Source of the DNA: Ciceribacter ferrooxidans
GTDB lineage: Bacteria > Pseudomonadota > Alphaproteobacteria > Rhizobiales > Rhizobiaceae
Assembly: GCF_004137355.1 (NCBI RefSeq)
Contig: NZ_SDVB01000042.1
Span: 1-64,000 of the forward strand
DNA length: 64,000 nt
Reading direction: 5' to 3'
Shown piece after piece: positions 8,396 through 16,556 of the stretch; positions within the stretch are counted from its first letter, which is position 1, and every line of letters begins with the position of its first letter. The position numbers were made by a program, and so were the translations under genes. The notes beneath the pieces were generated by a model. It was not told the origin of the DNA. It did no database searches and saw only the letters and a list, made by a program, of their open reading frames with translations.

Positions 8396-9166
8396 ATGCA
8401 GATGATGGAGACAAGAGCGGCGCATTCCGCGCATATCCCAAAGGGTGAGCTTCGTCCACAAACGATACTCATGATCGCCAAGAAAGACCTTCTGTCCGAA
8501 TGTCTGGCCGAAGTTCTTTCGAAGAAGTTTCCGACCTATGACGTGGTTATTCATGAGCGCGACGAGGCGGTCACGAAGGATGTCGAGAGCTGTGCGACGC
8601 TCGTCCTTCTCTATCGTCTTCCCTTCGAAGACATAACGGCAGTCTTGCAGCGGCTGAAGATCAAGAATTCCGATACGTCCGTCGGGATCGTGGTGGAATC
8701 GATCAGCAAACTCGAATGCCAGCTTGCGACACTTGCGGAGTCCCGCGAGATTGCGGGGGTTCTTCCTGCCAATCTGCGCCTGGACGTGTTCGTCGCGGCT
8801 GTCGAGCTGCTGGTGAAGGGAGGAGAGCATTTTCCCTCGGCGCTGCTGCATCTGCTGAGCAGCGAACCCCCGTCTCCGGCCGATGCCGCGCTCGACGGCC
8901 CGCTCGTCGCCACCGCCCGGCCGGCCCAGGGGGCGACCGCGACAGGCGATACCTCTGCCCTGACCACCCGCGAGGTGCAGATCCTCGATCTTATCTGCGA
9001 TGGCAGGCAGAACAAGATCATCGCAGACCGTCTCGGCCTGTCAGAGAACACGGTGAAGGTCCATATCCGGAACATCTACAAGAAGATGAAGGTCCGGAAC
9101 CGCACCGAGGCAGCATCCCATTTCTTCGGTACCGGCCGTTCCGCGGCCACAGCACGACAGAACTAG
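8396..9166 (+). CDS. LuxR-family regulator with degenerate receiver domain
   Basis: Encodes 256 residues. The N-terminal ~150 residues have the length and secondary-structure rhythm of a response-regulator receiver (TILMIAKKDLLSECLAEVL, then SCATLVLLYRLPFEDI). Tyr73 stands where the phospho-accepting Asp should be, and the acidic pair near residue 30 reads KKD. The C-terminal GerE/LuxR DNA-binding domain (~187-243) is intact: LTTREVQILDLICDGRQNK, then LGLSENTVKVHIRNIYKKM. It is therefore a DNA-binding regulator probably not controlled by phosphorylation. It lies upstream of the polysaccharide operon, from which it is separated by one divergent gene; control of that operon is possible but unproven. 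Confidence 0.85.
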   Translation: MQMMETRAAHSAHIPKGELRPQTILMIAKKDLLSECLAEVLSKKFPTYDVVIHERDEAVTKDVESCATLVLLYRLPFEDITAVLQRLKIKNSDTSVGIVVESISKLECQLATLAESREIAGVLPANLRLDVFVAAVELLVKGGEHFPSALLHLLSSEPPSPADAALDGPLVATARPAQGATATGDTSALTTREVQILDLICDGRQNKIIADRLGLSENTVKVHIRNIYKKMKVRNRTEAASHFFGTGRSAATARQN

Positions 9167-9182
9167 TCGGAAAATCAGTTTC

Positions 9183-9521
9183 CTATCGCGTAAAGCAACG
9201 AGACTTCTGTCCGAAACCGCTCGCCGAACAAATATAGGGAGCGGAGCCGAGATAGCTCGTCATGCGGACTTTCGCCGGAGCAGGCTTTCTCGGTGCTTCG
9301 GCCGTCCGCCCCAGGGGAACGGTTTCACTATAGCCGTAGCTTGCCTTTGCCACCGGGGTTACGCCGGGGGTTACCCCGCGCTGTGCCAGGGGCGCGCGCG
9401 GGGCGTCGTCATCCGCCACGAAGGCGCAGGACGTCGGCAAAGTCACGCTTGCGAGTACCGTGGCGATGAGCCCTGTGGAGCGACCGTGGCGCTTCAGGTT
9501 GGTCCAAAAATTCGTCGTCAC
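9183..9521 (-). CDS. Hypothetical exported protein or lipoprotein
   Basis: Encodes 112 residues. The N-terminus has a basic stretch (NLKRHGRS), then a hydrophobic core (GLIATVLASVTLPTSCAFV). The LPTSC resembles a lipobox with Cys32 as the lipid-modified residue. The mature part is Pro/Ala-rich and ends with YICSASGFGQKSRCFTR, a Cys-x-Gly-Phe-Gly tail seen in small exported rhizobial proteins, possibly disulfide-bonded. It converges with the LuxR-type gene. The function is unknown. Confidence 0.62.
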   Translation of the reverse strand: MTTNFWTNLKRHGRSTGLIATVLASVTLPTSCAFVADDDAPRAPLAQRGVTPGVTPVAKASYGYSETVPLGRTAEAPRKPAPAKVRMTSYLGSAPYICSASGFGQKSRCFTR

Positions 9522-9850
9522 CTCATTCCTCCGACGCTGATGATGTCCCTTTCGAACTAATCATCCCATCCAAAAGTTACCAAATATGGCTACATTAGGG
9601 AGTGCTGTGGATAACCCCCCGCGTTGCCGGGGGTGCGGGGATTAAAAGGATTAGTGAATAGGCATAGCCCTTAAGTAATACTCGTAATCAATTCGTACTT
9701 TATGCTTAAAAAAGATTGACGATCTATTAAAACCAGTGCGTAATTGTTATGAAACGAGAGGTGGGGAAAAGAATTTTGTGTGAGCAAATAGGGGCTCATC
9801 TCGCGAAATTCCCCCATATCCCTTTCTTTTCCAAAATGTTGTTTTGGCGC
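9522..9850. other. AT-rich regulatory region upstream of the polysaccharide operon
   Basis: No gene is seen. The stretch 9640-9840 is clearly AT-rich against its neighbours. A possible housekeeping promoter has TTGACG at 9716-9721 and a weak -10 (CGTAAT, 9739-9744). A single perfect DnaA-box-like sequence, TGTGGATAA, is at 9606-9614; alone it is not evidence for an origin. In S. meliloti the equivalent region is bound by the c-di-GMP-responsive activator CuxR; no CuxR gene is in this window. Confidence 0.4.
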
Positions 9851-9871
9851 TGCGCTCTTATCGAGAGCGCA
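9851..9871 (+). promoter_or_regulatory. Hairpin in the leader of the polysaccharide operon
   Basis: Perfect 8-bp inverted repeat TGCGCTCT (9851-9858) and AGAGCGCA (9864-9871) with a 5-base loop, ending 3 bases before the GGAGGG ribosome-binding site (9875-9880). It could be an operator or an RNA hairpin affecting translation of the first gene. Confidence 0.45.
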
Positions 9872-9890
9872 GACGGAGGGAGTGTGTGCA

Positions 9891-10922
9891 ATGCGCAAGT
9901 TGTTTCCGAGTATTTCCCCGTCGCTCGATATGGCCTCTAGAGCCGTTCCGCGCGTCGTCCTGGTCAACGGTGGGGCCGGCTTTCTGGGCTCCCACCTCTG
10001 CGAAAGGTTGCTCGCCGCCGGCGACACCGTGATCTGTGCCGACAATTTCCTGACCGGACGCCGCGAGAATGTCGCGCACCTGACGGGTGACAGCCGCTTC
10101 CGTGTCGTCGAGCAGGACGTGCGCAATCCTTATGATTTCGAGGTCTCGCTGATCTTCAATTTCGCCTCGCCTGCTTCCCCGCCGGACTACCAGCGCGATC
10201 CCGTCGGGACGCTGCTCACCAGCGTGATCGGCGCGGTCAACGCCCTTGATCTCGCACGCCGCACCGGCGCGACCGTCGTGCAGTCGTCGACCTCCGAGGT
10301 CTATGGCGATCCGCTCCAGCATCCGCAACGGGAGAGCTATCTCGGCAACGTCAACCCGATCGGCCCGCGCGGCTGCTATGACGAGGGCAAGCGCTGCGCC
10401 GAGACACTGTTCTTCGACTACCATCGCAAATACGGCGTCGATATCCGCGTCGGCCGCATCTTCAACACCTATGGCCCGCGCATGCGCCTCGACGACGGTC
10501 GGGTGGTCTCGAACTTCATCGTCCAGGCACTGCAGAACAAGGACATGACCGTCTACGGCGACGGACAGCAGACGCGTTCGCTCTGCTATGTCGACGATCT
10601 CGTCGAAGCCTTCATGCGGTTTGCCCGCGCCGACGGCCACACAACCGGCCCGATCAACCTCGGCAATCCCGCGGAGATCCCGGTCATCCACCTGGCCGAA
10701 CTGGTGCGTGAACTCACCGGGTCGCGGTCGCGGATCGTGCACCTGCCGGCCGTCGTCGACGATCCCAAACAGCGCCGCCCCGACATCAGCCGCGCGGCGG
10801 AGGAACTCGGCTGGGCCCCGCGCGTGCCTCTGACGGCCGGGCTTGCCAAGACCATCCGCTATTTCGACGCGCTGCTCTCGCGCAGCGAAGCGGATGCTCG
10901 GAGAAAGATGGAGACCGTCTGA
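9891..10922 (+). CDS. uxs1: UDP-glucuronate decarboxylase (UDP-xylose synthase)
   Basis: Encodes 343 residues from ATG at 9891, chosen because GGAGGG lies 10 bases upstream; GTG codons at 9882 and 9884 are too close to it. It is an extended SDR. The Rossmann motif GGAGFLG is at 27-33, [11 protein letters not shown] binds the nucleotide, [15 protein letters not shown] carries the catalytic Ser/Thr region, and CYDEGKR is the YxxxK signature typical of UXS rather than GalE. The reaction is UDP-glucuronate to UDP-xylose plus CO2, in the cytoplasm. It is the first gene of a five-gene operon matching the layout of the S. meliloti operon for arabinose-containing polysaccharide, where this position is uxs1. 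Confidence 0.88.
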   Translation: MRKLFPSISPSLDMASRAVPRVVLVNGGAGFLGSHLCERLLAAGDTVICADNFLTGRRENVAHLTGDSRFRVVEQDVRNPYDFEVSLIFNFASPASPPDYQRDPVGTLLTSVIGAVNALDLARRTGATVVQSSTSEVYGDPLQHPQRESYLGNVNPIGPRGCYDEGKRCAETLFFDYHRKYGVDIRVGRIFNTYGPRMRLDDGRVVSNFIVQALQNKDMTVYGDGQQTRSLCYVDDLVEAFMRFARADGHTTGPINLGNPAEIPVIHLAELVRELTGSRSRIVHLPAVVDDPKQRRPDISRAAEELGWAPRVPLTAGLAKTIRYFDALLSRSEADARRKMETV

Positions 10923-10923
10923 C

Positions 10924-11907
10924 ATGTCGCGGAATGTTCTCGTCACCGGCGGTGCCGGCTTCATCGGCAGCCACATCAGCAAGGCGCTCTTCCGGGCCGC
11001 CTACCAGCCCGTGGTCTATGACAACCTCTCCACCGGCCATGCCGATGCGGTCCGGTGGGGCCCTCTGGTGCTCGGCGACGTCGCCGACGCCAGAACGCTC
11101 CGCCGGGCGATCGAGGAATTCGCGCCGGCCTGCATCGTCCATTGCGCCGCCAACGCCTATGTCGGCGAGTCCGTCGAGAACCCGCGCAAATACTACGCCA
11201 ACAATGTCGGAGGCGGTCTCACCCTGCTGGAGACCGCCCTCGACATGGGACTGACCAATATCGTCTTTTCGAGCAGCTGCGCGACCTATGGCGTGCCCGA
11301 GCGCCTGCCGATCGACGAGGAAAGCCCGCAGGTGCCGATCAATCCCTACGGCCGCACCAAGCTCATCTTCGAAATGATGCTTGAGGATTTCGCCGCCGCG
11401 CACGGCCTCCGCTTCGTCGCGCTGCGCTACTTCAATGCCGCCGGCGCCGATCCGGACGGCGAGCTCTGCGAGCGTCACGAGCCGGAAACCCACATCATCC
11501 CGCGGGCGCTGCTTGCGGCGGTCGGGCGTCTCCCGCATTTCGAGGTCTTCGGGCGCGATTACCCGACCGCGGACGGCACCTGCGTGCGCGACTTCATCCA
11601 TGTGAGCGACCTCGCCGAGGCCCATGTCGCGGCGGTGGACCATCTTCTCTTCGGCGGTGAGACGCTGCGTCTCAACCTCGGCTCCGGCCGCGGCACTTCC
11701 GTCGGCGAGATCATCGAGGCGATCGGCCGCATCACCGGCCGCAACGTGCCCGTCGAATATGGACCGCGCCGCCCCGGCGACCCGCCGATCCTCTTTGCCG
11801 GAACCGGCCGGGCGAGCGAACGCCTGGGCTTCCGGCCGCAACTTTCCGACATCGACACAATCATACGGACCGCCTGTCCGACCTTCGGCCTGGAGGCACG
11901 GATATGA
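10924..11907 (+). CDS. uxe: UDP-xylose 4-epimerase (GalE family)
   Basis: Encodes 327 residues, starting 1 base after the uxs1 stop. The GalE-type extended SDR has GGAGFIG at 9-15, VYDNLSTGHADAV for nucleotide binding, SSSCATYGVPERLPI for the Ser/Thr catalytic site, NPYGRTK for YxxxK, and the family signature RYFNAAGADPDGELCE. By sequence alone it could be a UDP-glucose 4-epimerase (GalE/ExoB). Placement directly after UDP-xylose synthase makes UDP-xylose to UDP-L-arabinose conversion the better call, as characterised for the S. meliloti pair. Its stop overlaps the next start (ATGA at 11904). Confidence 0.82.
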   Translation: MSRNVLVTGGAGFIGSHISKALFRAAYQPVVYDNLSTGHADAVRWGPLVLGDVADARTLRRAIEEFAPACIVHCAANAYVGESVENPRKYYANNVGGGLTLLETALDMGLTNIVFSSSCATYGVPERLPIDEESPQVPINPYGRTKLIFEMMLEDFAAAHGLRFVALRYFNAAGADPDGELCERHEPETHIIPRALLAAVGRLPHFEVFGRDYPTADGTCVRDFIHVSDLAEAHVAAVDHLLFGGETLRLNLGSGRGTSVGEIIEAIGRITGRNVPVEYGPRRPGDPPILFAGTGRASERLGFRPQLSDIDTIIRTACPTFGLEARI

Positions 11908-13769
11908 ACGGGAGCCTGACGAGAGCCAAGACAGAGGTGCTGACCGGGCCAGCGACGCTGGAGCCGATCTTCACCGGCCGGCGCCGGTTCGGCTACTGGC
12001 TGGGCATTCTCGCCTGGCTTACCGCGCTCGGATATTTCTGGGAGTGGTGGCTCGATCCCGCCCATGTGATCGGTATCGGTTCCTGGCTCATCCTCACGCT
12101 GGTCGTCGCCTGGGTGACGCTGTTGCCGGCCTATTTCATCTTCATCTTTCTCGGCGCCCGACGGGTGAGCCGGACGGCACCTTTGCCGCAGGGGCGGGTG
12201 GCGATGGTCGCCACCAAGGCTCCCTCGGAACCCTTCGATGTCGTCCAGAAGACCTTGCTTGCCATGCTGGCGCAGGAGGGCCTCTCCTTCGACGTATGGC
12301 TCGCCGACGAGGATCCCGACGACGAGACCCGACGCTGGTGCATCGAGCACGGCATCCGCATCTCGACCCGCAAGGGCGTCGAGGCCTATCACCGCAGCGA
12401 ATGGCCGCGTCGCACGCGCTGCAAGGAGGGAAACCTCGCCTATTTCTACGATCAGTACGGCTATGACGCCTACGATTTCGTCGCCCAGTTCGACGCCGAT
12501 CACGTGCCCGACCCCACCTACCTGCGGGAGGTGATCCGCCCCTTCGCCGATCCGAGGGTTGGCTATGTCTCGGCTCCCAGCATCTGCGATGCCAATGCCG
12601 CGCAAAGCTGGGCGGCGCGCGGACGCCTCTATGCCGAGGCGAGCCTGCACGGCTCGCTGCAGGCCGGTTACAACAACGGCTGGGCGCCGCTCTGCATAGG
12701 CTCGCACTATGCCGTGCGCACGGCGGCGCTGAAGGAGATCGGCGGCCTCGGCCCGGAACTCGCCGAAGACCATTCGACCACCCTGATGATGAATGCCGCC
12801 GGCTGGCGCGGCGTGCATGCGCTTGACGCGATCGCCCACGGCGACGGGCCGGCGACCTTCGCGGACCTCGCCGTCCAGGAATTCCAGTGGTCGCGGAGCC
12901 TCGTCACCATCCTGCTGCAATATTCCCGTCCGCTCGTCCGGCGCCTGCCGTTGCGGCTCAAGTTCCAGTTCTTGTTCTCGCAGCTCTGGTATCCGCTCTT
13001 TTCCGGCATGATGGCGCTGATGTTCCTGCTTCCACTCGCCGCTCTCGTCGACGGCCGCGTCTTTGTCAACGTCACCTATCCGGACTTCCTCCTGCATTTC
13101 GCGCCGCTGTCACTGGTGCTGATCGTGCTCGCCTTCTTCTGGAGACGGACCGAGACCTACCGTCCGCACGACGCAAAACTGTTCGGCTGGGAGGGGATCG
13201 CCTTCATCCTCCTGCGCTGGCCGTGGTCGCTCGCGGGCGTGATCGCCGCCGTCCGCGACGCGATTGCCAGGAGCTTCGTCGATTTCCGCATCACACCGAA
13301 GGGAAAGCAGGAGCGCGCCCAGCTGCCGGTGCGGGTGCTTGCGCCTTACGCCTTGCTGGCGGTGGTCTCGGCGGCGGCGATCGCACTCGCGCCGCAGGAG
13401 AATTCGGCCGCGGGCTTCTATGTCTTCGTCGGGATCAACGTCGCGCTCTACGCGCTGCTCGGGCTGACGGTCGTGGTGCGCCATGCAATCGAGAACGGGC
13501 TTGAAGCCATCCCCGTTTCCCGCGGGCTCGCCGTGACACTCGCCAGCACCGTGTTCGCCGTCTTCGTCGGCGGTGCGGAACTCGGCCGGCACGGCGTCGG
13601 CTCGATCGAGGCGCTTGCCGCCGGACAGGACGTCGTCAGCTTCACGGAAACCCGTTTCACCGTCGCCGGGGCCGGCTTCGGCGGCAAGACAACCGTAACG
13701 CGCCTGCGCATCCGCTGGCACGGCTTCGAGCCCGTGCGCGCTGCCGGCGTCGAGAAATCCGATGTGTAG
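11904..13769 (+). CDS. Membrane-bound family 2 glycosyltransferase
   Basis: Encodes 621 residues of a processive-type GT2 (cellulose/hyaluronan synthase fold). Two transmembrane helices are near 29-50 and 58-84. The cytoplasmic catalytic domain (~95-340) carries WLADEDPDD (135-137 DED), FDADH (197-200, metal and UDP binding), AEDHST (288-292, catalytic Asp) and the QEFQWSRS acceptor motif (325-332), a variant of QxxRW. Further membrane helices follow (~355-385, 395-415, 470-560). It should polymerise and export a sugar chain using the UDP-pentoses made by the two upstream enzymes. No PilZ domain is seen in the C-terminus, so direct c-di-GMP control is not evident. Confidence 0.88.
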   Translation: MNGSLTRAKTEVLTGPATLEPIFTGRRRFGYWLGILAWLTALGYFWEWWLDPAHVIGIGSWLILTLVVAWVTLLPAYFIFIFLGARRVSRTAPLPQGRVAMVATKAPSEPFDVVQKTLLAMLAQEGLSFDVWLADEDPDDETRRWCIEHGIRISTRKGVEAYHRSEWPRRTRCKEGNLAYFYDQYGYDAYDFVAQFDADHVPDPTYLREVIRPFADPRVGYVSAPSICDANAAQSWAARGRLYAEASLHGSLQAGYNNGWAPLCIGSHYAVRTAALKEIGGLGPELAEDHSTTLMMNAAGWRGVHALDAIAHGDGPATFADLAVQEFQWSRSLVTILLQYSRPLVRRLPLRLKFQFLFSQLWYPLFSGMMALMFLLPLAALVDGRVFVNVTYPDFLLHFAPLSLVLIVLAFFWRRTETYRPHDAKLFGWEGIAFILLRWPWSLAGVIAAVRDAIARSFVDFRITPKGKQERAQLPVRVLAPYALLAVVSAAAIALAPQENSAAGFYVFVGINVALYALLGLTVVVRHAIENGLEAIPVSRGLAVTLASTVFAVFVGGAELGRHGVGSIEALAAGQDVVSFTETRFTVAGAGFGGKTTVTRLRIRWHGFEPVRAAGVEKSDV

Positions 13770-13815
13770 CACCGGGCAATGCCGCTCCGTGTGTCGTGTT
13801 CAAAGGAGGGTGCAA

Positions 13816-14322
13816 ATGAAAGGACTCATCAAAACCGCAACGGTCACGTGCCTGTTGCTCGGCCTCGTCTCGCCTTCCGCCGTATCGGCGGGCGAGCGTG
13901 CATCGAAGATGAAGGTCGAGCCGGTGACCGCGCGCGAGCTCACGCAGATCTATGGCGACAAGACCTGGATCTGGAACACCGGCGGTGGCCGCTTCAACGG
14001 CAGGCAAAACGGTTTCGTCGCCTGGACGAACGAGAAGAACAAGCCGTCTTTCGGCGAGGGCCGCTGGGCCGTCGACAACAACGGCAAGCTCTGCATCTTC
14101 GCCAAGTGGACCGCCGCCGATGGTGCAGGACGCGCCGCCACCTGCTTCGGCCATGCCAAGGTCGGCGACACCGTCTACCAACGACGTCACCCGTTCGGCC
14201 ACTGGTACGTCTTCCGCCATGCCAAGCCGCGCGCGAGCGACGAGTTCCGCAAGCTCGTCGATGCAGACACGGTCGGTCCGAGGGCCGCCCGGCTGAAGAA
14301 GACTCTCGTCGCGACGAAATGA
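13816..14322 (+). CDS. DUF995 exported protein
   Basis: Encodes 168 residues from ATG at 13816, with AGGAGGG at 13804-13810. A signal peptide covers about 1-26 (LIKTATVTCLLLGLVSPSAVSAG). The mature domain has the DUF995 pattern: LTQIYGDKTWIWNTGGGRF, then EGRWAVDNNGKLC, then ATCFGHAKVGDTVYQR. Members are found near rhizobial polysaccharide genes; the molecular role is not known. It lies within the uxs1 operon, 46 bp after the glycosyltransferase, so a periplasmic role in chain export or modification is likely. Confidence 0.8.
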   Translation: MKGLIKTATVTCLLLGLVSPSAVSAGERASKMKVEPVTARELTQIYGDKTWIWNTGGGRFNGRQNGFVAWTNEKNKPSFGEGRWAVDNNGKLCIFAKWTAADGAGRAATCFGHAKVGDTVYQRRHPFGHWYVFRHAKPRASDEFRKLVDADTVGPRAARLKKTLVATK

Positions 14323-14340
14323 ACGAGAAAGGACAACACG

Positions 14341-15300
14341 ATGAAAACGCTGAAACAGAAAGCACTTGCAGCAACCGCCATGGTGCTGCTGCTGGTCGGC
14401 GCATCCGTTCCGATGAGCCAGGCGCAGAATGCCGGCGGGATGGCGGGTAACGCCGTACAGTCCATCATGGACAAGCGGCCGGTCGTTCATCCCGGCGGAC
14501 TGACCTTCGGTGCCTATGATCCCCACGGCGACTTTTCCGAACAGAAGGACCTCGGCATAGAGGGTCTCTTCCTGCCCTGGGAAGACGTCGATCTCGAATC
14601 GCTGAAGGCGGCCGACGGCTATGCGCTGGCGAGAGGCCGCACGCTGCTGATCACCATCGAACCGTGGTCGTGGGACGTCGACTGGCGGCTCACCTCAAAT
14701 CAGCTGCGGATGAAGGTGCTGAACGGCGACTACGACGTCAACATGCGCACCATCGCCGCGATCATCGGTCAGATGAAGAGCCCGGTGATCGTCCGCTGGG
14801 GACAGGAGATGGAGGACACCTCCGGTCGCTTCTCCTGGGCCGGATGGGACCCGCAGTCCTATCTCACCGCCTATCACCGGATGATGGACATCGTCCGGAA
14901 GGAGGCGCCGCAGGCGAAGCTCATGTGGTCGCCGAAGGGCCTGCCCAATCTCAAGAACTACTATCCCGGTGACGACTACGCCGACTACATCGGGCTGTCG
15001 GTCTTCGGGCTGGAGGGGTACGACGAGCGTGCCTACGGAGGTCCACGCACGGTTCCGGAAAGCGTGAAGCAGGGCTACGACCTGGTCCAGGGCTACGGCA
15101 AACCGGTATGGATCGCCGAGTTCGGCTACGAGGGCGGGGACAGCTATCTGCAATCATGGATGCAGGACGCGACGGTCAAGCGTGCGGAATACCCGAGGCT
15201 CGAGGCTGTCGTCTACTTCAACGACAAGGAAGTCCATCCCTGGCCGTATGACCTCGGACGTCCGAACTGGCGCGTCGTGCGCGAGCCGACCGTCAACTAG
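14341..15300 (+). CDS. Secreted GH26-like glycoside hydrolase
   Basis: Encodes 319 residues, with a signal peptide at 1-29 (ATAMVLLLVGASVPMSQAQ). The mature protein is a (beta/alpha)8 clan-A type hydrolase. VIVRWGQEMED (150-159) matches the acid/base strand of GH26 mannanases/glucanases, with Glu156 the likely acid. KPVWIAEFGYEG (254-265) matches the nucleophile strand, with Glu260. It is the last gene of the operon, 18 bp after DUF995. An exported hydrolase in a synthase operon commonly trims or releases the nascent chain, as BcsZ does for cellulose; that role is inferred, and the linkage cut is unknown. Confidence 0.8.
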   Translation: MKTLKQKALAATAMVLLLVGASVPMSQAQNAGGMAGNAVQSIMDKRPVVHPGGLTFGAYDPHGDFSEQKDLGIEGLFLPWEDVDLESLKAADGYALARGRTLLITIEPWSWDVDWRLTSNQLRMKVLNGDYDVNMRTIAAIIGQMKSPVIVRWGQEMEDTSGRFSWAGWDPQSYLTAYHRMMDIVRKEAPQAKLMWSPKGLPNLKNYYPGDDYADYIGLSVFGLEGYDERAYGGPRTVPESVKQGYDLVQGYGKPVWIAEFGYEGGDSYLQSWMQDATVKRAEYPRLEAVVYFNDKEVHPWPYDLGRPNWRVVREPTVN

Positions 15301-15347
15301 GCGTCGAACGAACTGGCCTCGGCTCGCCAAGCATCCGGGGCCAGCGG

Positions 15348-15385
15348 AAGCCGGCGGCTCTTCCCACCTTCGACGCCGGCTTTCT
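15348..15385 (+). terminator. Probable terminator of the polysaccharide operon
   Basis: A 9-bp perfect stem, AAGCCGGCG (15348-15356) and CGCCGGCTT (15374-15382), with a 17-base loop and a short TCTT tail, 48 bp after the last gene of the operon. Confidence 0.5.
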
Positions 15386-15474
15386 TCCGGCGACCGGAGG
15401 CGGTCTCACGTCTCGGGTGAACGCCCCGTCTCCCGAACGCAGGCCGACCTCCGGTCGCTGCCGGTCGCTCGCCG

Positions 15475-15972
15475 TTACTTGTCCGTCAGCTCCTCGATGT
15501 GGGCCAGGTGCATCCGCAGGGTCGGCAGCAGCGCCTTCGCGGTGTCGCGGACCTCGCCCTCCGGACCGTGTTTCGCATAGTCGTCGAAGAGCGCCACCGT
15601 CTGCTGGTGGCCGGTCAGTTGCGTCGAGAGATACGCCTGATCGAAGTCCGCGTCGGAGGCCGCCTTCAGCGCATCGAGCTTCTACTTGTGCTCGTCGTCG
15701 AGACCCTGCGGAAGGGATATGCCGTCGGCCATTGCGACCTCTCGCATCTTCGATCCCGCCGCCTGATGATCGGTGACCATCTGCTGTGCGAATTCCTGCG
15801 CCTCCGGATCCTTTCCGCGTTGAAGCACCAGCTTGCCGGCCTCGACCTCGAAGAGGTTGGCGGTCGCGGCCTTGGTCACGAAGCCCTCCGCCGTCTGGCG
15901 GGCAGGATCGTCCTGGGCCAGCGCCGCGCTGCCGCATAGAAGCAGCGCGAGGATCATTGTCGGTGTTTTCAT
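15475..15972 (-). pseudogene. DUF4142 exported protein gene with in-frame TAG
   Basis: The frame from ATG 15972 to TAA 15475 would encode 165 residues but has a TAG at 15682-15684 (codon 97). A signal peptide (MKTPTMILALLLCGSAALAQ) is followed by the DUF4142 start (ARQTAEGFVTKAATANLFEVEAGKL as two adjoining blocks). After the stop the frame continues as typical family sequence (KLDALKAASDADFDQAYLS, then LTGHQQTVALFDDYAKHG) to a natural end (HIEELTDK). DUF4142 is a ferritin-like periplasmic stress domain; the stop removes its C-terminal helices. A recent nonsense mutation or a base error are both possible. An EcfG-type promoter precedes it. Confidence 0.8.
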
Positions 15973-15997
15973 GATATAGTTCTCCTTCCGCGGACCG

Positions 15998-16022
15998 AAC
16001 CAGACGATCCGGTCATTGTTCC
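15998..16022 (-). promoter_or_regulatory. Putative EcfG-type promoter of the DUF4142 gene
   Basis: On the minus strand, GGAAC (16018-16022), a 16-bp spacer and GGTT (15998-16001), ending 26 bp upstream of the start codon. Confidence 0.58.
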
Positions 16023-16049
16023 GCCGACTGTGGCGGCGCAATGCGTGGG

Positions 16050-16075
16050 GGAACCGGAGGGATCGGAGCCACATT
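16050..16075 (+). promoter_or_regulatory. Weaker EcfG-type promoter candidate of the 94-residue gene
   Basis: GGAAC at 16050-16054, a 17-bp spacer and CATT at 16072-16075, 68 bp upstream of the next plus-strand gene. The -10 differs from CGTT at one position. Confidence 0.35.
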
Positions 16076-16142
16076 TGTCGCTTGCTTTCCATGATCGGCC
16101 GGTCCTTCCGCCGACCGACGCCAGAACGAAAGGGGAAACAGG

Positions 16143-16427
16143 ATGAACACCGCCAATCCGCAGCTCGAAGGCCTCTACCTGGCCCTATCTGCTCTCTGCG
16201 ACCTGCTGGTCGAAAAGGGTGCGGTCGAACGCGAGGAATTGCACGACGCCTTGCAGAAGGCGGAAAGATCCGCCGTCGCCGGGAGCCATGTCGACGGAGA
16301 TACGGATTCGCGCCGCAAGGCGATCGCTTTTCCGATCCATTTCCTTCTTCATGCGAGCAAGTGCACGGCACGCGGCGAGGTCCCGAGCTTTCACGAGCTC
16401 ACCCGCGAGATCGGGCGCGGCGGCTGA
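16143..16427 (+). CDS. Hypothetical 94-residue protein
   Basis: The ATG at 16143 follows AAAGGGGAAACAGG. The product starts MNTANPQLEGLYLALSALCD and is mostly helical, with a leucine-rich first half (CDLLVEKGAVEREELHDALQ) and a C-terminal half containing FPIHFLLHASKCTARGEV. No transmembrane helix or signal peptide is seen. It is divergent from the DUF4142 gene and close to other stress-type genes. No family is recognised. Confidence 0.6.
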   Translation: MNTANPQLEGLYLALSALCDLLVEKGAVEREELHDALQKAERSAVAGSHVDGDTDSRRKAIAFPIHFLLHASKCTARGEVPSFHELTREIGRGG

Positions 16428-16454
16428 GGAGCCCGGGACCGGGTTCCAAAAGCG

Positions 16455-16479
16455 GGAACATGGCCTGGCACTCGTTGTT
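16455..16479 (+). promoter_or_regulatory. EcfG-type promoter candidate of the PEBP gene
   Basis: GGAAC at 16455-16459, a 16-bp spacer and TGTT at 16476-16479, 77 bp upstream of the PEBP start. The -10 ends in the required TT but differs from CGTT at one position. Confidence 0.42.
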
Positions 16480-16556
16480 CGGCCGAATGGGTACCGGCGG
16501 TCCCTCGACCGGAACGGATCGGCCGGGCCGCGCAACCAGTGGAAAGGAGTGTCCGT

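Noticed and set aside
9606-9614. Perfect DnaA-box-like sequence
   Set aside because: Only one copy, no cluster, no replication genes nearby; not an origin.
16046-16075. GGAACC-led element read as a second perfect EcfG promoter
   Set aside because: The -10 is CATT rather than CGTT or GGTT, so it is listed only as a weak candidate.
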